Shown: positions 10,801 through 22,694 of the stretch, piece by piece
Numbering within the stretch: the stretch's first letter is position 1
Layout of the letters: every line of letters starts with the position of its first letter
Origin: Plasmopara viticola
Lineage: Eukaryota; Oomycota; Peronosporomycetes; Peronosporales; Peronosporaceae
Direction: 5' to 3'
DNA length: 64,000 nucleotides
Assembly (NCBI GenBank): GCA_001695595.3
Contig: MBPM02000027.1
Span: forward strand, 1 to 64,000
Made by a program: the position numbers and the translations under genes
Notes under the pieces: model-generated
Database searches by the model: none
Seen by the model: the letters and a program-made list of their open reading frames with translations, nothing else
Told to the model about the DNA's origin: nothing

Positions 10801-12080
10801 CCTCTTCAATCGAAACGCGCCGCAAACTTGTGTCGAGAGGACGAAAAAAATGGGATGTTGAACGTTCTGAGTTGTTGGCTTGGAAATCGAAAGAAGCATC
10901 ATGATTGTATTGACTACTTCTTTTGACTGTGTCTTTATAGATTTGCAGAGCCTCGTCAAAGAAGTCTCGATTGTTTTTGTCTGGAAATACGCGGTATCGT
11001 GCGGCTGCTTGATCTAATGTGACGCGGGCATCTTCGATCTCTCGCGTACTTTGTTGCTTGAGCTTCCTCTGTACGTCTTGAAGCTGAGTCTTGATGCTTC
11101 CTTTCCACTTTTCCCAAATTTTCCCGGGGTTTTTTGAACGGCGAAGTTGGTCTAGGACCTGCTCGGCCTCCCTCTCAATCGCTGATACAATCTTCGGATA
11201 TTCGAGGAGGTATTGTGGAAATTTCCAATAACCACGACCATGTAGCTGCGTACCGCTTCGAAGGGAAACACTATGAGCAAGATGATCCCAGCGTGCATTG
11301 GCAGGAAGTATTCAGCACTTTCGTAAAAGCGGTCACAGAATTGCTCCGAAACTAAAATGTAGTCCAGGCGATTTTTTCGAGGAAGGGGACCAGTAAACAC
11401 TCGCTTAAAGTCATAGTGAGTACGCCACGCATCAACGACACCTAGCTTGGCAAGCCACTCGAGACAAGCAGAGCGGCTCGGGTCGTAGCGCAAGTCAGGT
11501 TTCGAGCAGTCAAGTCGCGGGTCAAGTGGCGTATTTAAATCTCCAAGCACGAAGTGCGTTGCATCATCTTCAAACCCATCTATTGGAAGGTTTAGAAAGA
11601 ACGATTGCTTTTCGTGTCTATCGACGGGCGCATACACATTGTGATATAGACGGGAGCACGTTGAACCGTTACCTTTACAACAAGATACCGTCCCGGCACC
11701 GACAGGTGTACCATTTCTGCAGCCGTGTCGATACCAGGAAAATCAGAACGTAGCAGCGTCAGGACTCCACTACTGCGACCGCGCGTGGGTCGGTCGAGTC
11801 GCGTGTTACTGTCATTGACGAAGAGTTTGTGCGCAAAATGTGAGCAGAGGTGAAACTTGAACGTATTGAGATGCTGCGCGTCAGCAAACTTGGTTTCTTG
11901 TACGCATGTTAGCGAGTGCTTGGCCAAAAGATTTCCAATAAGGAGGTGGCCATTTCGCTTGATGCCGTTTGTGTTCACTGTCATAAGCGAGACAGCGTTC
12001 CAAGCGTGTTGTCCTTCCGACTCAACTTTAGCATCGACTGGAGACAGCTCCAGCCACAGTCGTAGCCAAGGAGCCGGCAT
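7896..12080 (-). pseudogene. LINE-A1 ORF2 (endonuclease-reverse transcriptase), frameshifted
   Basis: Encodes the retrotransposition enzyme that nicks target DNA and primes cDNA synthesis. Residues 33-275 are an APE-type endonuclease (VQETK Glu, GDLNTP Asp/Asn, RLDYIL Asp, GDHLAHS His). A basic linker follows. The reverse transcriptase spans about 500-800, with FLDFQKAFD (motif A), RGVKQGDPLS (B) and FFADDS (C, catalytic Asp pair). The C-terminal part has a zinc-binding pattern C-x4-C-x8-H-x4-C near residue 1240, as in the zf-RVT family. Against A2/A3 this copy lacks single bases near 11643, 11287 and 9147, which splits it into open pieces 12080-11592, 11637-11152, 10825-8948 and 9206-7896. 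Its first Met lies 53 bp inside ORF1 in the +1 frame. Confidence 0.93.
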
Positions 12081-14570
12081 TCAATTGAATTTTTAGCACC
12101 GATGAGTCGTCCGGATAGTACCCTTCAAGCTGGCGGAGCACTTCAAGGTCATCAAGAAGGTGACCTTGCCATTGTACGTCACGCCACTGCTCCATACAGA
12201 GCTCTCCAACCTTAGAACGCAGCAGCCGTAGCAGTGTGTTGGGATGCAAGAAGCGCATGTGGTGTGCTGGAATCCATTCGACTGGCTGGCCTGTAAAGTA
12301 TTGAATCCAGTGGTCATTTTTAAAGAGTGTCGGAGCAGCGGACATGAGCGCAAGCTCAAATATACCGAGTGCCTTCGACGCACGCGCAAGCTCTGTAATT
12401 GAGTCAGAGTGGGTCCACCACTTGGCACATGCCTTGAAGATTTCATGGCGGTTGGATGGTAGAGGCATATTCATGACACGCTTCCACTTTGTAACAAAAG
12501 TTGTGTCTTCTTGCGGGTACGTAGCTGATAATACGCGGTTAATTGCGTGCAGTTGCGCAATTTCAGCGATGATGCGGTGGTCATCTGCCATTTTAAGGGA
12601 CAACGCGCTGTTGAAAGCCATCGGACATTGAGCTGCCGGCTTCATCACAAGGTCTGGATTTGTTGCATTATCAAGTAGCTTGACCATGCCATCGACCTTT
12701 TCGTCTGCAAGCACAAGGCGATCTGGCAACGTATCAAGCAGCGCAGTATTTTCATCATTGATCATTGCCTCCGTGACTTCTAGGATCGACGAAGCCTTTG
12801 CAGCTTTTTTAATTTTTGTGTGGTGTTTTTCCATGAAAAATACCGACTCCTTTGCGGTGGCCATCCCCGAAGGACGTGCCACGGCTACTGGTACGATCTG
12901 CTTGCGCACGCCAAACTTCTTGCTTGCCGTGACGTCTTTAAGCTCAAGATCGACTTCCATGTTTTGCAGGACCTCGAAGTAGTTTTTAGTCGCGATTCCG
13001 TCGAGTGATTGCGGCTGCTTTTTGGTAAGAAGATTCGAAAGGTCAATATCTCCGCGGCTCCGCTTCTTGGTGTTGAAGACGGTTGCGAATCCGTCTGAGC
13101 TTTCCCCATTTGTAAGGTACATCGTTGGCTTCTTCATACTGCTTTCGGGACTACGGGGTGGGGAAATTTTTCCGCTCGACCCCTCGAACGTCGCAACTGA
13201 CAGAATATCGTCGGTGCAGCTTAGGGGGCTTGCAAGTCGATTGCAGTTAGGCGGTAAACTATGCTGAGCTTCTTGCTGAAGCTTCTTATCATTTTTCGTT
13301 GTGGACTCCTGTACTGCACGCTGCAGCGAGGTCATCGGCTGGGACTTAGAAGTGGCTGGTTTTGGGTTCGTTTGATGCTGCTGTTTCGCTGCAACAAGTG
13401 CCGTGACAGGCTGCAGTGGTGGTGACCCGGTTGGAGTGGCTGGGCGTCGATAGATGTCGTCACTCGTGCGCAGGTCGATGAAATGATGCGAACGATAGCC
13501 GAAAGGCAAACGCTCGGAAGGATATGGAGCGTTCTTTCCGTGCACGGGGTGCAACTTGTTGTCGAACTGGAGCTGGTCACACACTGATCCATTCACAATG
13601 AGGGGACCTGGGCATGTCGTGGTAAGGAAGTATACTCTCCAGGTTGCTGACGTTATACCAGTTGCAAGGTTTACTTCACGGAAGGTATCGTACACCGGTT
13701 TACAGCCCATCAAGAACAAGCGGTGCAGCATTACGTCCGTTTTCGTGTCCGAGTCAACATTCGAAACATCGACATAGTACTTGCCACCTAGCACGTCGAA
13801 TTCCTTAAACATGAATACACCCCCTAGAATGTTTACTTTTGTGCGCTCGAGAGCGATGCAGGCGTTCTTCGACTTTACCTTAATTCGAAGATTACCACCA
13901 GGAAGTTTGGACACTTGGCCGATCTCGAACTTGCTGTACAGGTGCTCAAGTGCTTTGTTGCCGTGATGCTTGCCTGTAAGCGATGCCATAATCTTCTGAA
14001 GCGGTGTTTTTGCAAACATGCGTCCGGTATCGATTACCATATCGTACTTGGCACGAGGTAGGGTATATGGTCGCGCCTGCTCCATGTGAGAGGCGATGAA
14101 TGACCAGTCCCCGCCAGCAGCGTACTGACGTTCGATTGCTTCAATGTCGCAGGCGAGTGGCTTGGGCGTTTCTACACGCCGACGCGCAGCGTCAGCGTCT
14201 TCGGTGCTCCGACGAATGGTTTCTTGCTGCGCAAGTAAGCTAGCCATGGTCGGACGCATGTCTTCATCTGGTGGGGACGAGACATTTTTGACGCCTGACT
14301 GAGGGGAGAGAATCGATTCACCGTCCGGACTACCAGGTGCACTTGACCCAGCGAACGCGTCCGAGGTGGAAGCATTAAGTTTCGGCGGCGTGACCGTAGC
14401 CGCGCCGTCAGTTGAACTGGATGTCAGAGGCAACTCTATATCGAGTCCCTTCTCCAATTGATGATTACTTACAGTAAGTAACAACGCAGACGGGACAGCA
14501 GACGGGACAGATTTGACGTTTTCGAAAGATTCTTTGCGATACGCGGGATAGAAATGTCAGGGCTGTCCAT
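12028..14570 (-). CDS. LINE-A1 ORF1
   Basis: Open for 818 codons from a Met at 14484. The original start is probably the Met at 14570 (MDSPDIS, as in A3 and A4), from which this copy is separated by a one-base loss near 14547. By analogy with other LINEs it should bind the element RNA, but I recognise no named fold and see no CCHC zinc knuckle. The N-terminus is Ser/Thr/Pro-rich. A conserved central block (KPLACDIEAIERQYAAGGDW to VHGKNAPYPSERLPFGYR) is shared with LINE-B and is the likely folded core. It is followed by a Gln/Ser-rich spacer, a basic KKRSRGD patch and a second conserved block ending about 45 nt before the first Met of the ORF2 endonuclease. It is the only ORF1 in the window that is open over most of its length. 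Confidence 0.85.
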
Positions 14571-14638
14571 TGCAATAGAACGAAGGGTAGAAAAGGTGGT
14601 TGAAAGGGGGTACTTCCTATGATTTGACTTGCGTAGTA

Positions 14639-14710
14639 ACCGTCTAGCTCAGTTGGTAGAGCGCTGGCCTTTTAAGCCAGTGGTCGTGGGTTCGAGCCCC
14701 ACGGGGGGTG
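14639..14710 (+). tRNA. tRNA-Lys-like rebuilt at the LINE-A1 5' junction
   Basis: Full tRNA body directly abutting the LINE 5' end. One C is missing from the acceptor strand (ACCGTC), perhaps lost when the 5' junction formed. Confidence 0.75.
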
Positions 14711-15194
14711 TAAATTGCCTAAGAGTCGTGCGTGAAAGATTTGTGCGCCATGCATTTATACTAGAAAGCAGCACATGCTCCTTCTTCGTATTTTGGCTTG
14801 GATTTCTCTTTAAGTCTAACAATCGTCATGGTCGTTCACGGTGCGATTACTCTTGACTACAAGAGCGACGCAAGTAGCTGTTTTAAACAGCAAAGAATAA
14901 AAATTCTGCTCGACTATATTCGAAGCATTTCCGTTGTTAGGAAATGGGCTGCCTGTCTGCACTCAGCAGTTAGAATTCTGTTCGTAAACACGAAAACTAT
15001 GTATGATCTTCGCAAGAGAATGTTCAATCATGCGTTTGTCACGACGTTCTTGTCCGGCTTATGCGGGTAGAATAATGTGGTTGCGTGCGTGCATACCAAG
15101 AGCTTATACTTGGTGTTGGTGTGTTTGTCGGTGTGCTTGCTCCTGGTTGTGTTTCTCTTTTTGTGTACATTTGATATTATCTTAACTCGAGTAT

Positions 15195-15267
15195 ACCCGT
15201 CTAGCTCAGTTGGTAGAGCGCTGGCCTTTTAAGCCAGTGGTCGTGGGTTCGAGCCCCACGGGGGGTG
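15195..15267 (+). tRNA. tRNA-Lys-like
   Basis: Consensus body with a six-G acceptor. Confidence 0.8.
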
Positions 15268-15751
15268 TAAATTGCCTAAGAGTTGTGCGTGAAAGATTTG
15301 TGCGCCATGCATTTATACTAGAAAGCAGCACATGCTCCTTCTTCGTATTTGGCTTGGATTTCTCTTTAAGTCTAACAATCGTCATGGTCGTTCACGGTGC
15401 GATTACTCTTGACTACAAGAGCGACGCAAGTAGCTGTTTTAAACAGCAAAGAATAAAATTTTCTGCTCGACTATATTCGAAGCATTTCCGTTGTTAGGAA
15501 ATGGGCTGCCTGTCTGCACTCAGCAGTTAGAATTCTGTTCGTAAACACGAAAACTATGTATGATCTTCGCAAAAGAATGTTCAATCATGCGTTTGTCACG
15601 ACGTTCTTGTCCGGCTTATGCGAGTAGAATAATGTGGTTGCGTGCGTGCATACCAAGAGCTTATACTTGGTGTTGGTGTGTTTGTCGGTGTGCTTGCTCC
15701 TGGTTGTGTTTCTCTTTTTGTGTACATTTGATATTATCTTAACTCGAGTAT

Positions 15752-15823
15752 ACCCGTCTAGCTCAGTTGGTAGAGCGCTGGCCTTTTAAGCCAGTGGTCG
15801 TGGGTTCGAGCCCCACGGGGGTG
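15752..15823 (+). tRNA. tRNA-Lys-like
   Basis: Five-G acceptor form. Confidence 0.75.
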
Positions 15824-16304
15824 TAAATTGCCTAAGAGTCGTGCGTGAAAGATTTGTGCGCCATGCATTTATACTAGAAAGCAGCACATGCTCCTTCTTC
15901 GTATTTTGGTTTGGATTTCTCTTTAAGTCTAACAATCGTCATGGTCGTTCACGGTGCGATTACTCTTGACTAAAGAGCGACGCAAGTAGCTGTTTTAAAC
16001 AGCAAAGAATAAAATTTTCTGCTCGACTATATTCGAAGCATTTCCGTTGTTAGGAAATGGGCTGCCTGTCTGCACTCAGCAGTTAGAATTCTCGTAAACA
16101 CGAAAACTATGTATGATCTTCGCAAAAGAATGTTCAATCATGCGTTTGTCACGACGTTCTTGTCCGGCTTATGCGAGTAGAATAATGTGGTTGCGTGCGT
16201 GCATACCAAGAGCTTATACTTGGTGTTGGTGTGTTTGTCGGTGTGCTTGCTCCTGGTTGTGTTTCTCTTTTTGTGTACATTTGATATTATCTTAACTCGA
16301 GTAT

Positions 16305-16377
16305 ACCCGTCTAGCTCAGTTGGTAGAGCGCTGGCCTTTTAAGCCAGTGGTCGTGGGTTCGAGCCCCACGGGGGGTG
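16305..16377 (+). tRNA. tRNA-Lys-like
   Basis: Consensus six-G form. Confidence 0.8.
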
Positions 16378-16862
16378 TAAATTGCCTAAGAGTCGTGCGT
16401 GAAAGATTTGTGCGCCATGCATTTATACTAGAAAGCAGCACATGCTCCTTCTTCGTATTTTGGCTTGGATTTCTCTTTAAGTCTAACAATCGTCATGGTC
16501 GTTCACGGTGCGATTACTCTTGACTACAAGAGCGACGCAAGTAGCTGTTTTAAACAGCAAAGAATAAAATTTTCTGCTCGACTATATTCGAAGCATTTCC
16601 GTTGTTAGGAAATGGGCTGCCTGTCTGCACTCAGCAGTTAGAATTCTGTTCGTAAACACGAAAACTATGTATGATCTTCGCAAGAGAATGTTCAATCATG
16701 CGTTTGTCACGACGTTCTTGTCCGGCTTATGCGGGTAGAATAATGTGGTTGCGTGCGTGCATACCAAGAGCTTATACTTGGTGTTGGTGTTTTTGTCGGT
16801 GTGCTTGCTCCTGGTTGTGTTTCTCTTTTTGTGTACATTTGATATTATCTTAACTCGAGTAT

Positions 16863-16934
16863 ACCCGTCTAGCTCAGTTGGTAGAGCGCTGGCCTTTTAA
16901 GCCAGTGGTCGTGGGTTCGAGCCCCACGGGGGTG
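16863..16934 (+). tRNA. tRNA-Lys-like
   Basis: Five-G acceptor form; last complete copy before LINE-A2. Confidence 0.75.
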
Positions 16935-17418
16935 TAAATTGCCTAAGAGTCGTGCGTGAAAGATTTGTGCGCCATGCATTTATACTAGAAAGCAGCACAT
17001 GCTCCTTCTTCGTATTTTGGCTTGGATTTCTCTTTAAGTCTAACAATCGTCATGGTCGTTCACGGTGCGATTACTCTTGACTACAAGAGCGACGCAAGTA
17101 GCTGTTTTAAACAGCAAAGAATACTATTTTCTGCTCGACTATATTCGAAGCATTTCCGTTGTTAGGAAATGGGCTGCCTGTCTGCACTCAGCAGTTAGAA
17201 TTCTGTTCGTAAACACGAAAACTATGTATGATCTTCGCAAAGAATGTTCAATCATGCGTTTGTCACGACGTTCTTGTCCGGCTTATGCGAGTAGAATAAT
17301 GTGGTTGCGTGCGTGCATACCAAGAGCTTATACTTGGTGTTGGTGTGTTTGTCGGTGTGCTTGCTCCTGGTTGTGTTTCTCTTTTTGTGTACATTTGATA
17401 TTATCTTAACTCGAGTAT

Positions 17419-17436
17419 ACCCGTCTAGCTCAGTTG
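17419..17436 (+). pseudogene. tRNA-Lys 5' stub at LINE-A2
   Basis: tRNA nt 1-18, then LINE 3' end. Same cut as at 6805. Confidence 0.9.
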
Positions 17437-18531
17437 AAGGTCGTCTGTATTAAGTTATATAGGCGAATGTCTACCCAACTTGCCTGGCGTAATATCTTTT
17501 GTAAACTACTCTAGTGTACTATATATAATTATGCATTTTTATCCAAAATAGGAATCTTCATAAATTTATGTATTTTCCTCAAAAAAGGAAAGTGCATAAA
17601 TTTGTGTTTTTTCCTTAGTTTTGGTTTTGGATTTCGTCCAATCACTGGCTTGAGAGGGTTTCGGTTCTACACTTTTGCCCCCATATTGACTTCAACTTCG
17701 GCCAAAATTGGTCGTTTAGACCTTCTGTTTGTGTCAACATTGCTCGGAAACTGCGGCCAATCAACAGCTGAAATTTTGGGCACATGTGCAGCGCATACAG
17801 TGCCCATTGCATGCCAATTGTTCACACGTGTTGAGACCTCAGGTGATTGAACGGAAGTCCGGTCTTTCAGCACACTGTCGCGTCGTTTCACGACGGCGTA
17901 GCCCGCAGCTCAGTCCGTGGGCCGACCCATAACTGGGATCGGGTCTCGACCTTAAACTTTATAAGGTAAAGCCCCTGGCTTTTCATTCGTCATGGTAGAT
18001 AAAAAAATCTTGTCCCTTCAGGCCCCACAGCGAAAATAAAAAAAAATTGCCTCTATGGCACCACAGGTAAGTTGGCTTCTCAAGCCCTGCAGGGTTACCA
18101 AAACTGATGTGTTTCATCTCTCAGGCTGAACCAAGGAACCCTTGGCCTTCCCGGGCGCACAGAGGACAAAAGCTCTGGCCTCAACACACAGCCGCTTTCT
18201 CACTGCTTTTCAGGAGGCGCCGCCTTCCCCGGCTTCTGACGCGGCTAGCTCGCACCCGATGCCCCTCCATGTGCGCCGTATGGATACATCAAGTACGAGG
18301 CTTGCGGCGACGTCGGACCCTAAAGCAACCCAGACGTTATTCAAAGGAAACGATTTCACCCGCAAGGGCAACCGGCAGGCTGCCCGACCAGGTAGCAGCC
18401 ACAACATCTGACGGCGAAGTGGCATTAATTGAAATGAACTCAATATTTGCCGACATTGACCGTGTTCTTTCCTAGACCTCGCCCATTTTTTGTCTTGTGC
18501 GCACAGGTCGTGATGACACCGGCTTCGCAGG
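17437..18531 (-). other. LINE-A2 3' noncoding region
   Basis: Same layout as in A1: terminal hairpin at 17442-17465, second hairpin near 17562-17603, then the antisense ORF. It differs from A1 by scattered single-base changes. Confidence 0.75.
18055..18475 (+). CDS. Antisense spliced ORF in LINE-A2 3' region
   Basis: ATG at 18055, intron-like segment 18067-18124 (58 nt, GTAAGT to CTCAG), exon 2 to the stop at 18473-18475. It encodes almost the same basic peptide as in A1. An overlapping 89-codon frame (18142-18411) is also open. Confidence 0.3.
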
Positions 18532-21500
18532 TCAGAGCTGCGTAGTACGCTCCTGGGTGATGCCTGGATGCTGGCAAGTGAAGCTGCAAAACATGGAATG
18601 GGTTCTCAGCAAGCCAATCACTTGTTGCAGATCTTGGCTCAGCTGTCGGTCATACAGGTGTCGCTGGAAAAAGCGAAGGTGCGCACAGAAAGTCGACAGT
18701 ATGATCAAGAGCGCTGGAGCTATCGGCATCGGTTGCCGTCCGTCGAATAAGCATCGATTGCGGTTCGTCCAGATCGTGTGAAGCACTACAGCCCGAAGCA
18801 CATGCCATACTTCTCTTACCACAACAGAGCATTTAGTCCATTCGTCGCGTACGCGCAGCTTGCTCGCGAGAGCAATATCGAGCCACAACGGTCGAGAGAC
18901 AAAGAACGGCGAGACAAGCTGCAGGATCTGGCACCACAGCTGTGACGCAAACGTGCAGTCAAAAAACAAATGCTTTTCGGTCTCTATCGCGTTGCATCCT
19001 GCACGCACGCATTTACGAATCCCTGGATGTGACGTCTCCAAGAACCAAAAGCGCGATCGCACAGGCAGCAGGCGAAACGCTAGACGAAACTGCAAGTCTT
19101 CGAAGACTGGAAGCAGGATCTGGCGCAGTCGCTTGCTATACTCCGCGAAGGCTTCAATTTGGTGGTTGTCAACGCGCTTCGAGTAAATTTTCATCGGGTG
19201 CGGCTTTTTCGGAGGGTCAGGCGCCCAGACAATTTTTATAATCGCTGACCGTGGGATTTTCGGATCAAGAATATTTTTGCTTTGTTCCTGTAGCCAACTC
19301 GTGGAAGCAGACATCTCTGTGCGTCGATACTTGACAAGTCTCGTACAAGTTGTCGTGCTTCAAGGCGGTCTACAATCTGTGTCGCTTCGCGGTACAGCGA
19401 GCGCAGCCACTTTATCTGTGTATACGGTCGCACTGAGCCAATCGTGTAGTCGATATGTCGCTGTACGAAGGTAGTTGCAGCTGGCCACTCTTCACCTTCA
19501 CACCTGAAGTCGGAAAGTGACCGTAAGTTGAAGACACGTGAGATATGGAGACGGAAGCTTCGTTGTGGTTCGGTAACCATCCCTAGACAACGTCGATGCA
19601 CCACTGCCGCATCGGACCGTTTTCGCTTCTCGTAGTGAAGTTGAGCATCAGCATGGAACCAAATCGGCTGATGTAGGCCGTACGTGGCGCGTTCATGTGA
19701 ATCCAAGTCATGCCACGTGACGTTCCATCGAGTCTTGTACCAACACACCCACGTCTCTCTCCACCACATTGCACTTCGGCTAAGTGAGATAAGCTGGCCG
19801 TGACGAAGAGGTGAAATTGTAAGAAAGTCCAGTGCATGGCATCCGCCATAGGAAGGTAATCCTGACGCCAGCAGCTCAACACTCGCTGCCGTCCAGTTTC
19901 GCTCATCAGCAGCACTTACAGCCTCAATAAACTGCAATAACAGCGAAAGACGTTGCTTCTTGAGCTGTGCATCGAGACGCGGAATTCCAAGACCACCTTG
20001 ATTGCGCCGGAGATAAAGAAATTCGCTCGGTATGAGCATCACGTGCTTTCCGTCACGATCATGCTTTCGACTCAACACGAATCGGTTAAGCATCGATTGC
20101 CAGCGCCGCACAATGATCTGAGAGATATTCGCGTGCTGTGTGTAGTGCCATAAGCGTGATAGCACCATCGTCTGTGCAACGAGCAGTCTCCCTCGGAGTG
20201 TGCGAGCGCGCCTGTACCATGACTTTATGCCCTCAAAAAAGCGAGCATCCTTCGGTGATCATGTCGTTGACTGACGCCTGACCGAACGGGATGCCTAAGT
20301 ATTTTGTTGTGTCAGAACGATCAAGGACTTGGACCCCGGGAAATTCAGGACACACCGTGCTACGATTAAGAGCCAGCAGTACCGACTTGGATAGATTAAG
20401 TCTTGCTCCAGAGCCAGCACAATACTCGTCGACAATTTCGAGCTGAGCCTGAACGTGATCAATTGATCCGGCGAGAAGCGTCGAGTCATCTGCAAAAAAC
20501 ATGGTTGTCACCGTACTATTCGCATTTAGACATACCCCGTATTCCTCATGTTTGCGAAGCAAATTTCCAAGAGGCTCAATTGTGAGAACAAATAGGAGTG
20601 CCGACAGAGGGTCTCCTTGCTTAACTCCTCGAGTAGGGTGTAAAGCCGGCTGGATGTTACCATTGATGAGCAGGTGTGCCTTCGGTTTGGTGTACAAGAG
20701 CCGGACCCAAGATATAAAAACTGGTCCAAAGCCCATGCAAGCCAGCAGCCGAAACATGTATGACCAATTTACACGGTCGAATGCCTTTTGAAAGTCCAGG
20801 AAAAGTGCGTATGCCTCTTCATCCCGACTTGTGACAAGGTCTTGCAGGTCGACAAGAAAGCGTACATGATGATGAATTGATCGAGTCTTGACGAAGCCTT
20901 TTTGGTCTGGATGAATCAAGTCGAGCATTACACTTTGTAGCCGATATGTCAGTGCTTTTGACAGCACCTTTACGTCGACTGGCACAAGTGCAATCGGACG
21001 GTAATTGCCTGGCTCAGCGCGAGAACCCTTCTTATGTAGCAGTACGACCGCCGATTTGCGTTGAGACGCTAAAAGCTTACCACGTCGCAGCCTATCTTTA
21101 AAGACAATGACGAGGCACTCCCCGAATACTACTGGTGCCACCTGATAAAATCCAGCCGTCAATCCGTCCATGCCTGGAGCGGATGTCGCTCTCATATGCC
21201 GGATTGCAGTTGCAAGGTCAGCAGTGGTCAAGTCGGCTTCCAAAGCTGTGTAGCTCGTGACTGGGACGCTTCTCGAAATTGAGTCAAGAAGTTTGCGTTG
21301 CTTCGCGCCATTTGGCTCAGAAGCCGATTCGTTTGGGCTCTCGACATCACCCATCTCAGACCCCCAGTGCTCCAAGAAGCGCAGAGAAATTTCTTGAGGA
21401 TTCGATGAGACATTTCCACTCGGTGTTATTACCTCTTCAATCGAAACGCGCCGCAAACTTGTGTCGAGAGGACGAAAAAAATGGGATGTTGAACGTTCCG

Positions 21501-22694
21501 AGTTGTTGGCTTGGAAATCGAAAGAAGCATCATGATTGTATGACTACTTCTTTTGACTGTGTCTTTATAGATTTGCAGAGCCTCGTCAAAGAAGTCTCGA
21601 TTGTTTTTGTCTGGAAATACGCGGTATCGTGCGGCTGCTTGATCTAATGTGACGCGGGCATCTTCGATCTCTCGCGTACTTTATTGCTTGAGCTTCCTCT
21701 GTACGTCTTGCTTCCTTTCCACTTTTCCCAAATTTTCCCGGGGTTTTTTGAACGGCGAAGTTGGTCTAGGACCTGCTCGGCCTCCCTCTCAATCGCTGAT
21801 ACAATCTTTGGATATTCGAGGAGGTATTGTGGAAATTTCCAATAACCACGACCATGTAGCTGCGTACCGCTTCGAAGGAAAACACTATGAGCAAGATGAT
21901 CCCAGCGTGCATTGGCAGGAAGTATTCAGCACTTTCGTAAAAGCGGTCACAGAATTGCTCCGAAACTAAAATGTAGTCCAGGCGATTTTTTCGAGGAAGG
22001 GGACCAGTAAACACTCGCTTAAAGTCATAGTGAGTACGCCACGCATCAACGACACCTAGCTTGGCAAGCCACTCGAGACAAGCAGAGCGGCTCGGGTCGA
22101 GCGCAAGTCAGGTTTCGAGCAGTCAAGTCGCGGGTCAAGTGGCGTATTTAAATCTCCAAGCACGAAGTGCGTTGCATCATCTTCAAACCCATCTATTGGA
22201 AGGTTTAGAAAGAACGATTGCTTTTCGTGTCTATCGACGGGCGCATACACATTGTGGATATAGACGGGAGCACGTTGAACCGTTACCTTTACAACAAGAT
22301 ACCGTCCCGGCACCGACAGGTGTACCATTTCTGCAGCCGTGTCGATACCAGGAAAATCAGAACGTAGCAGCGTCAGGACTCCACTACTGCGACCGCGCGT
22401 GGGTCGGTCGAGTCGCGTGTTACTGTCATTGACGAAGAGTTTGTGCGCAAAATGTGAGCAGAGGTGAAACTTGAACGTATTGAGATGCTGCGCGTCAGCA
22501 AACTTGGTTTCTTGTACGCATGTTAGCGAGTGCTTGGCCAAAAGATTTCCAATAAGGAGGTGGCCATTTCGCTTGATGCCGTTTGTGTTCACTGTCATAA
22601 GCGAGACAGCGTTCCAAACGTGTTGTCCTTCCGACTCAACTTTAGCACCGACTGGAGATAGCTCCAGCCACAGTCGTAGCCAAGGAGCCGGCAT
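18532..22694 (-). pseudogene. LINE-A2 ORF2, frameshifted
   Basis: Same endonuclease, reverse transcriptase and zinc-region order as in A1. Open pieces are 22694-22056 (endonuclease), 22014-21766, 21456-20233 (RT motifs A-D, FFADDS intact), 20168-19236 and 19314-18532 (zinc region). Breaks include single-base losses near 22099, 21900, 21540 and 19263, a 12-bp in-frame loss near 21710 and a 5-bp loss near 20250. The loss near 21900 is shared with A1, so it predates their copying or reflects conversion. Confidence 0.92.

Larger units (their letters stand above)
6806..14638 (-). mobile_element. LINE-A1, near full-length non-LTR retrotransposon
   Basis: A minus-strand element of 7.8 kb. Sense order is a short 5' leader, ORF1 (14570-12028), ORF2 (12080-7896), and a ~1.1-kb 3' region ending in a hairpin without poly(A). 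Its 3' end joins tRNA nt 18 at 6805. Its 5' end joins a rebuilt tRNA at 14639, giving a target duplication of about 18 bp. Compared with A3 and A4 the 5' end lacks about 20 bp (the GCCGGCAAATTGGGAAGT segment). It is very similar to A2 and A3. Coding regions carry single-base deletions, so this copy is not competent as written. Confidence 0.93.
14639..17436 (+). repeat. tRNA-Lys tandem array, block 2
   Basis: Five units and one 5' stub, with tRNA starts at 14639, 15195, 15752, 16305, 16863 and 17419 (period 553-558). Units are of the same type as block 1. The first tRNA is the target rebuilt by LINE-A1; the last is cut by LINE-A2. Confidence 0.95.

Noticed and set aside
6806..14638. LTR retrotransposon or virus
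   Set aside because: There are no long terminal repeats, integrase, protease or envelope. The APE endonuclease, RT and zinc region with target duplication define a non-LTR element.
14639..17436. Array units as 5S rRNA or snRNA clusters
   Set aside because: I found no 5S, U2 or U6 signature in the spacer; only the tRNA-Lys body is recognisable.
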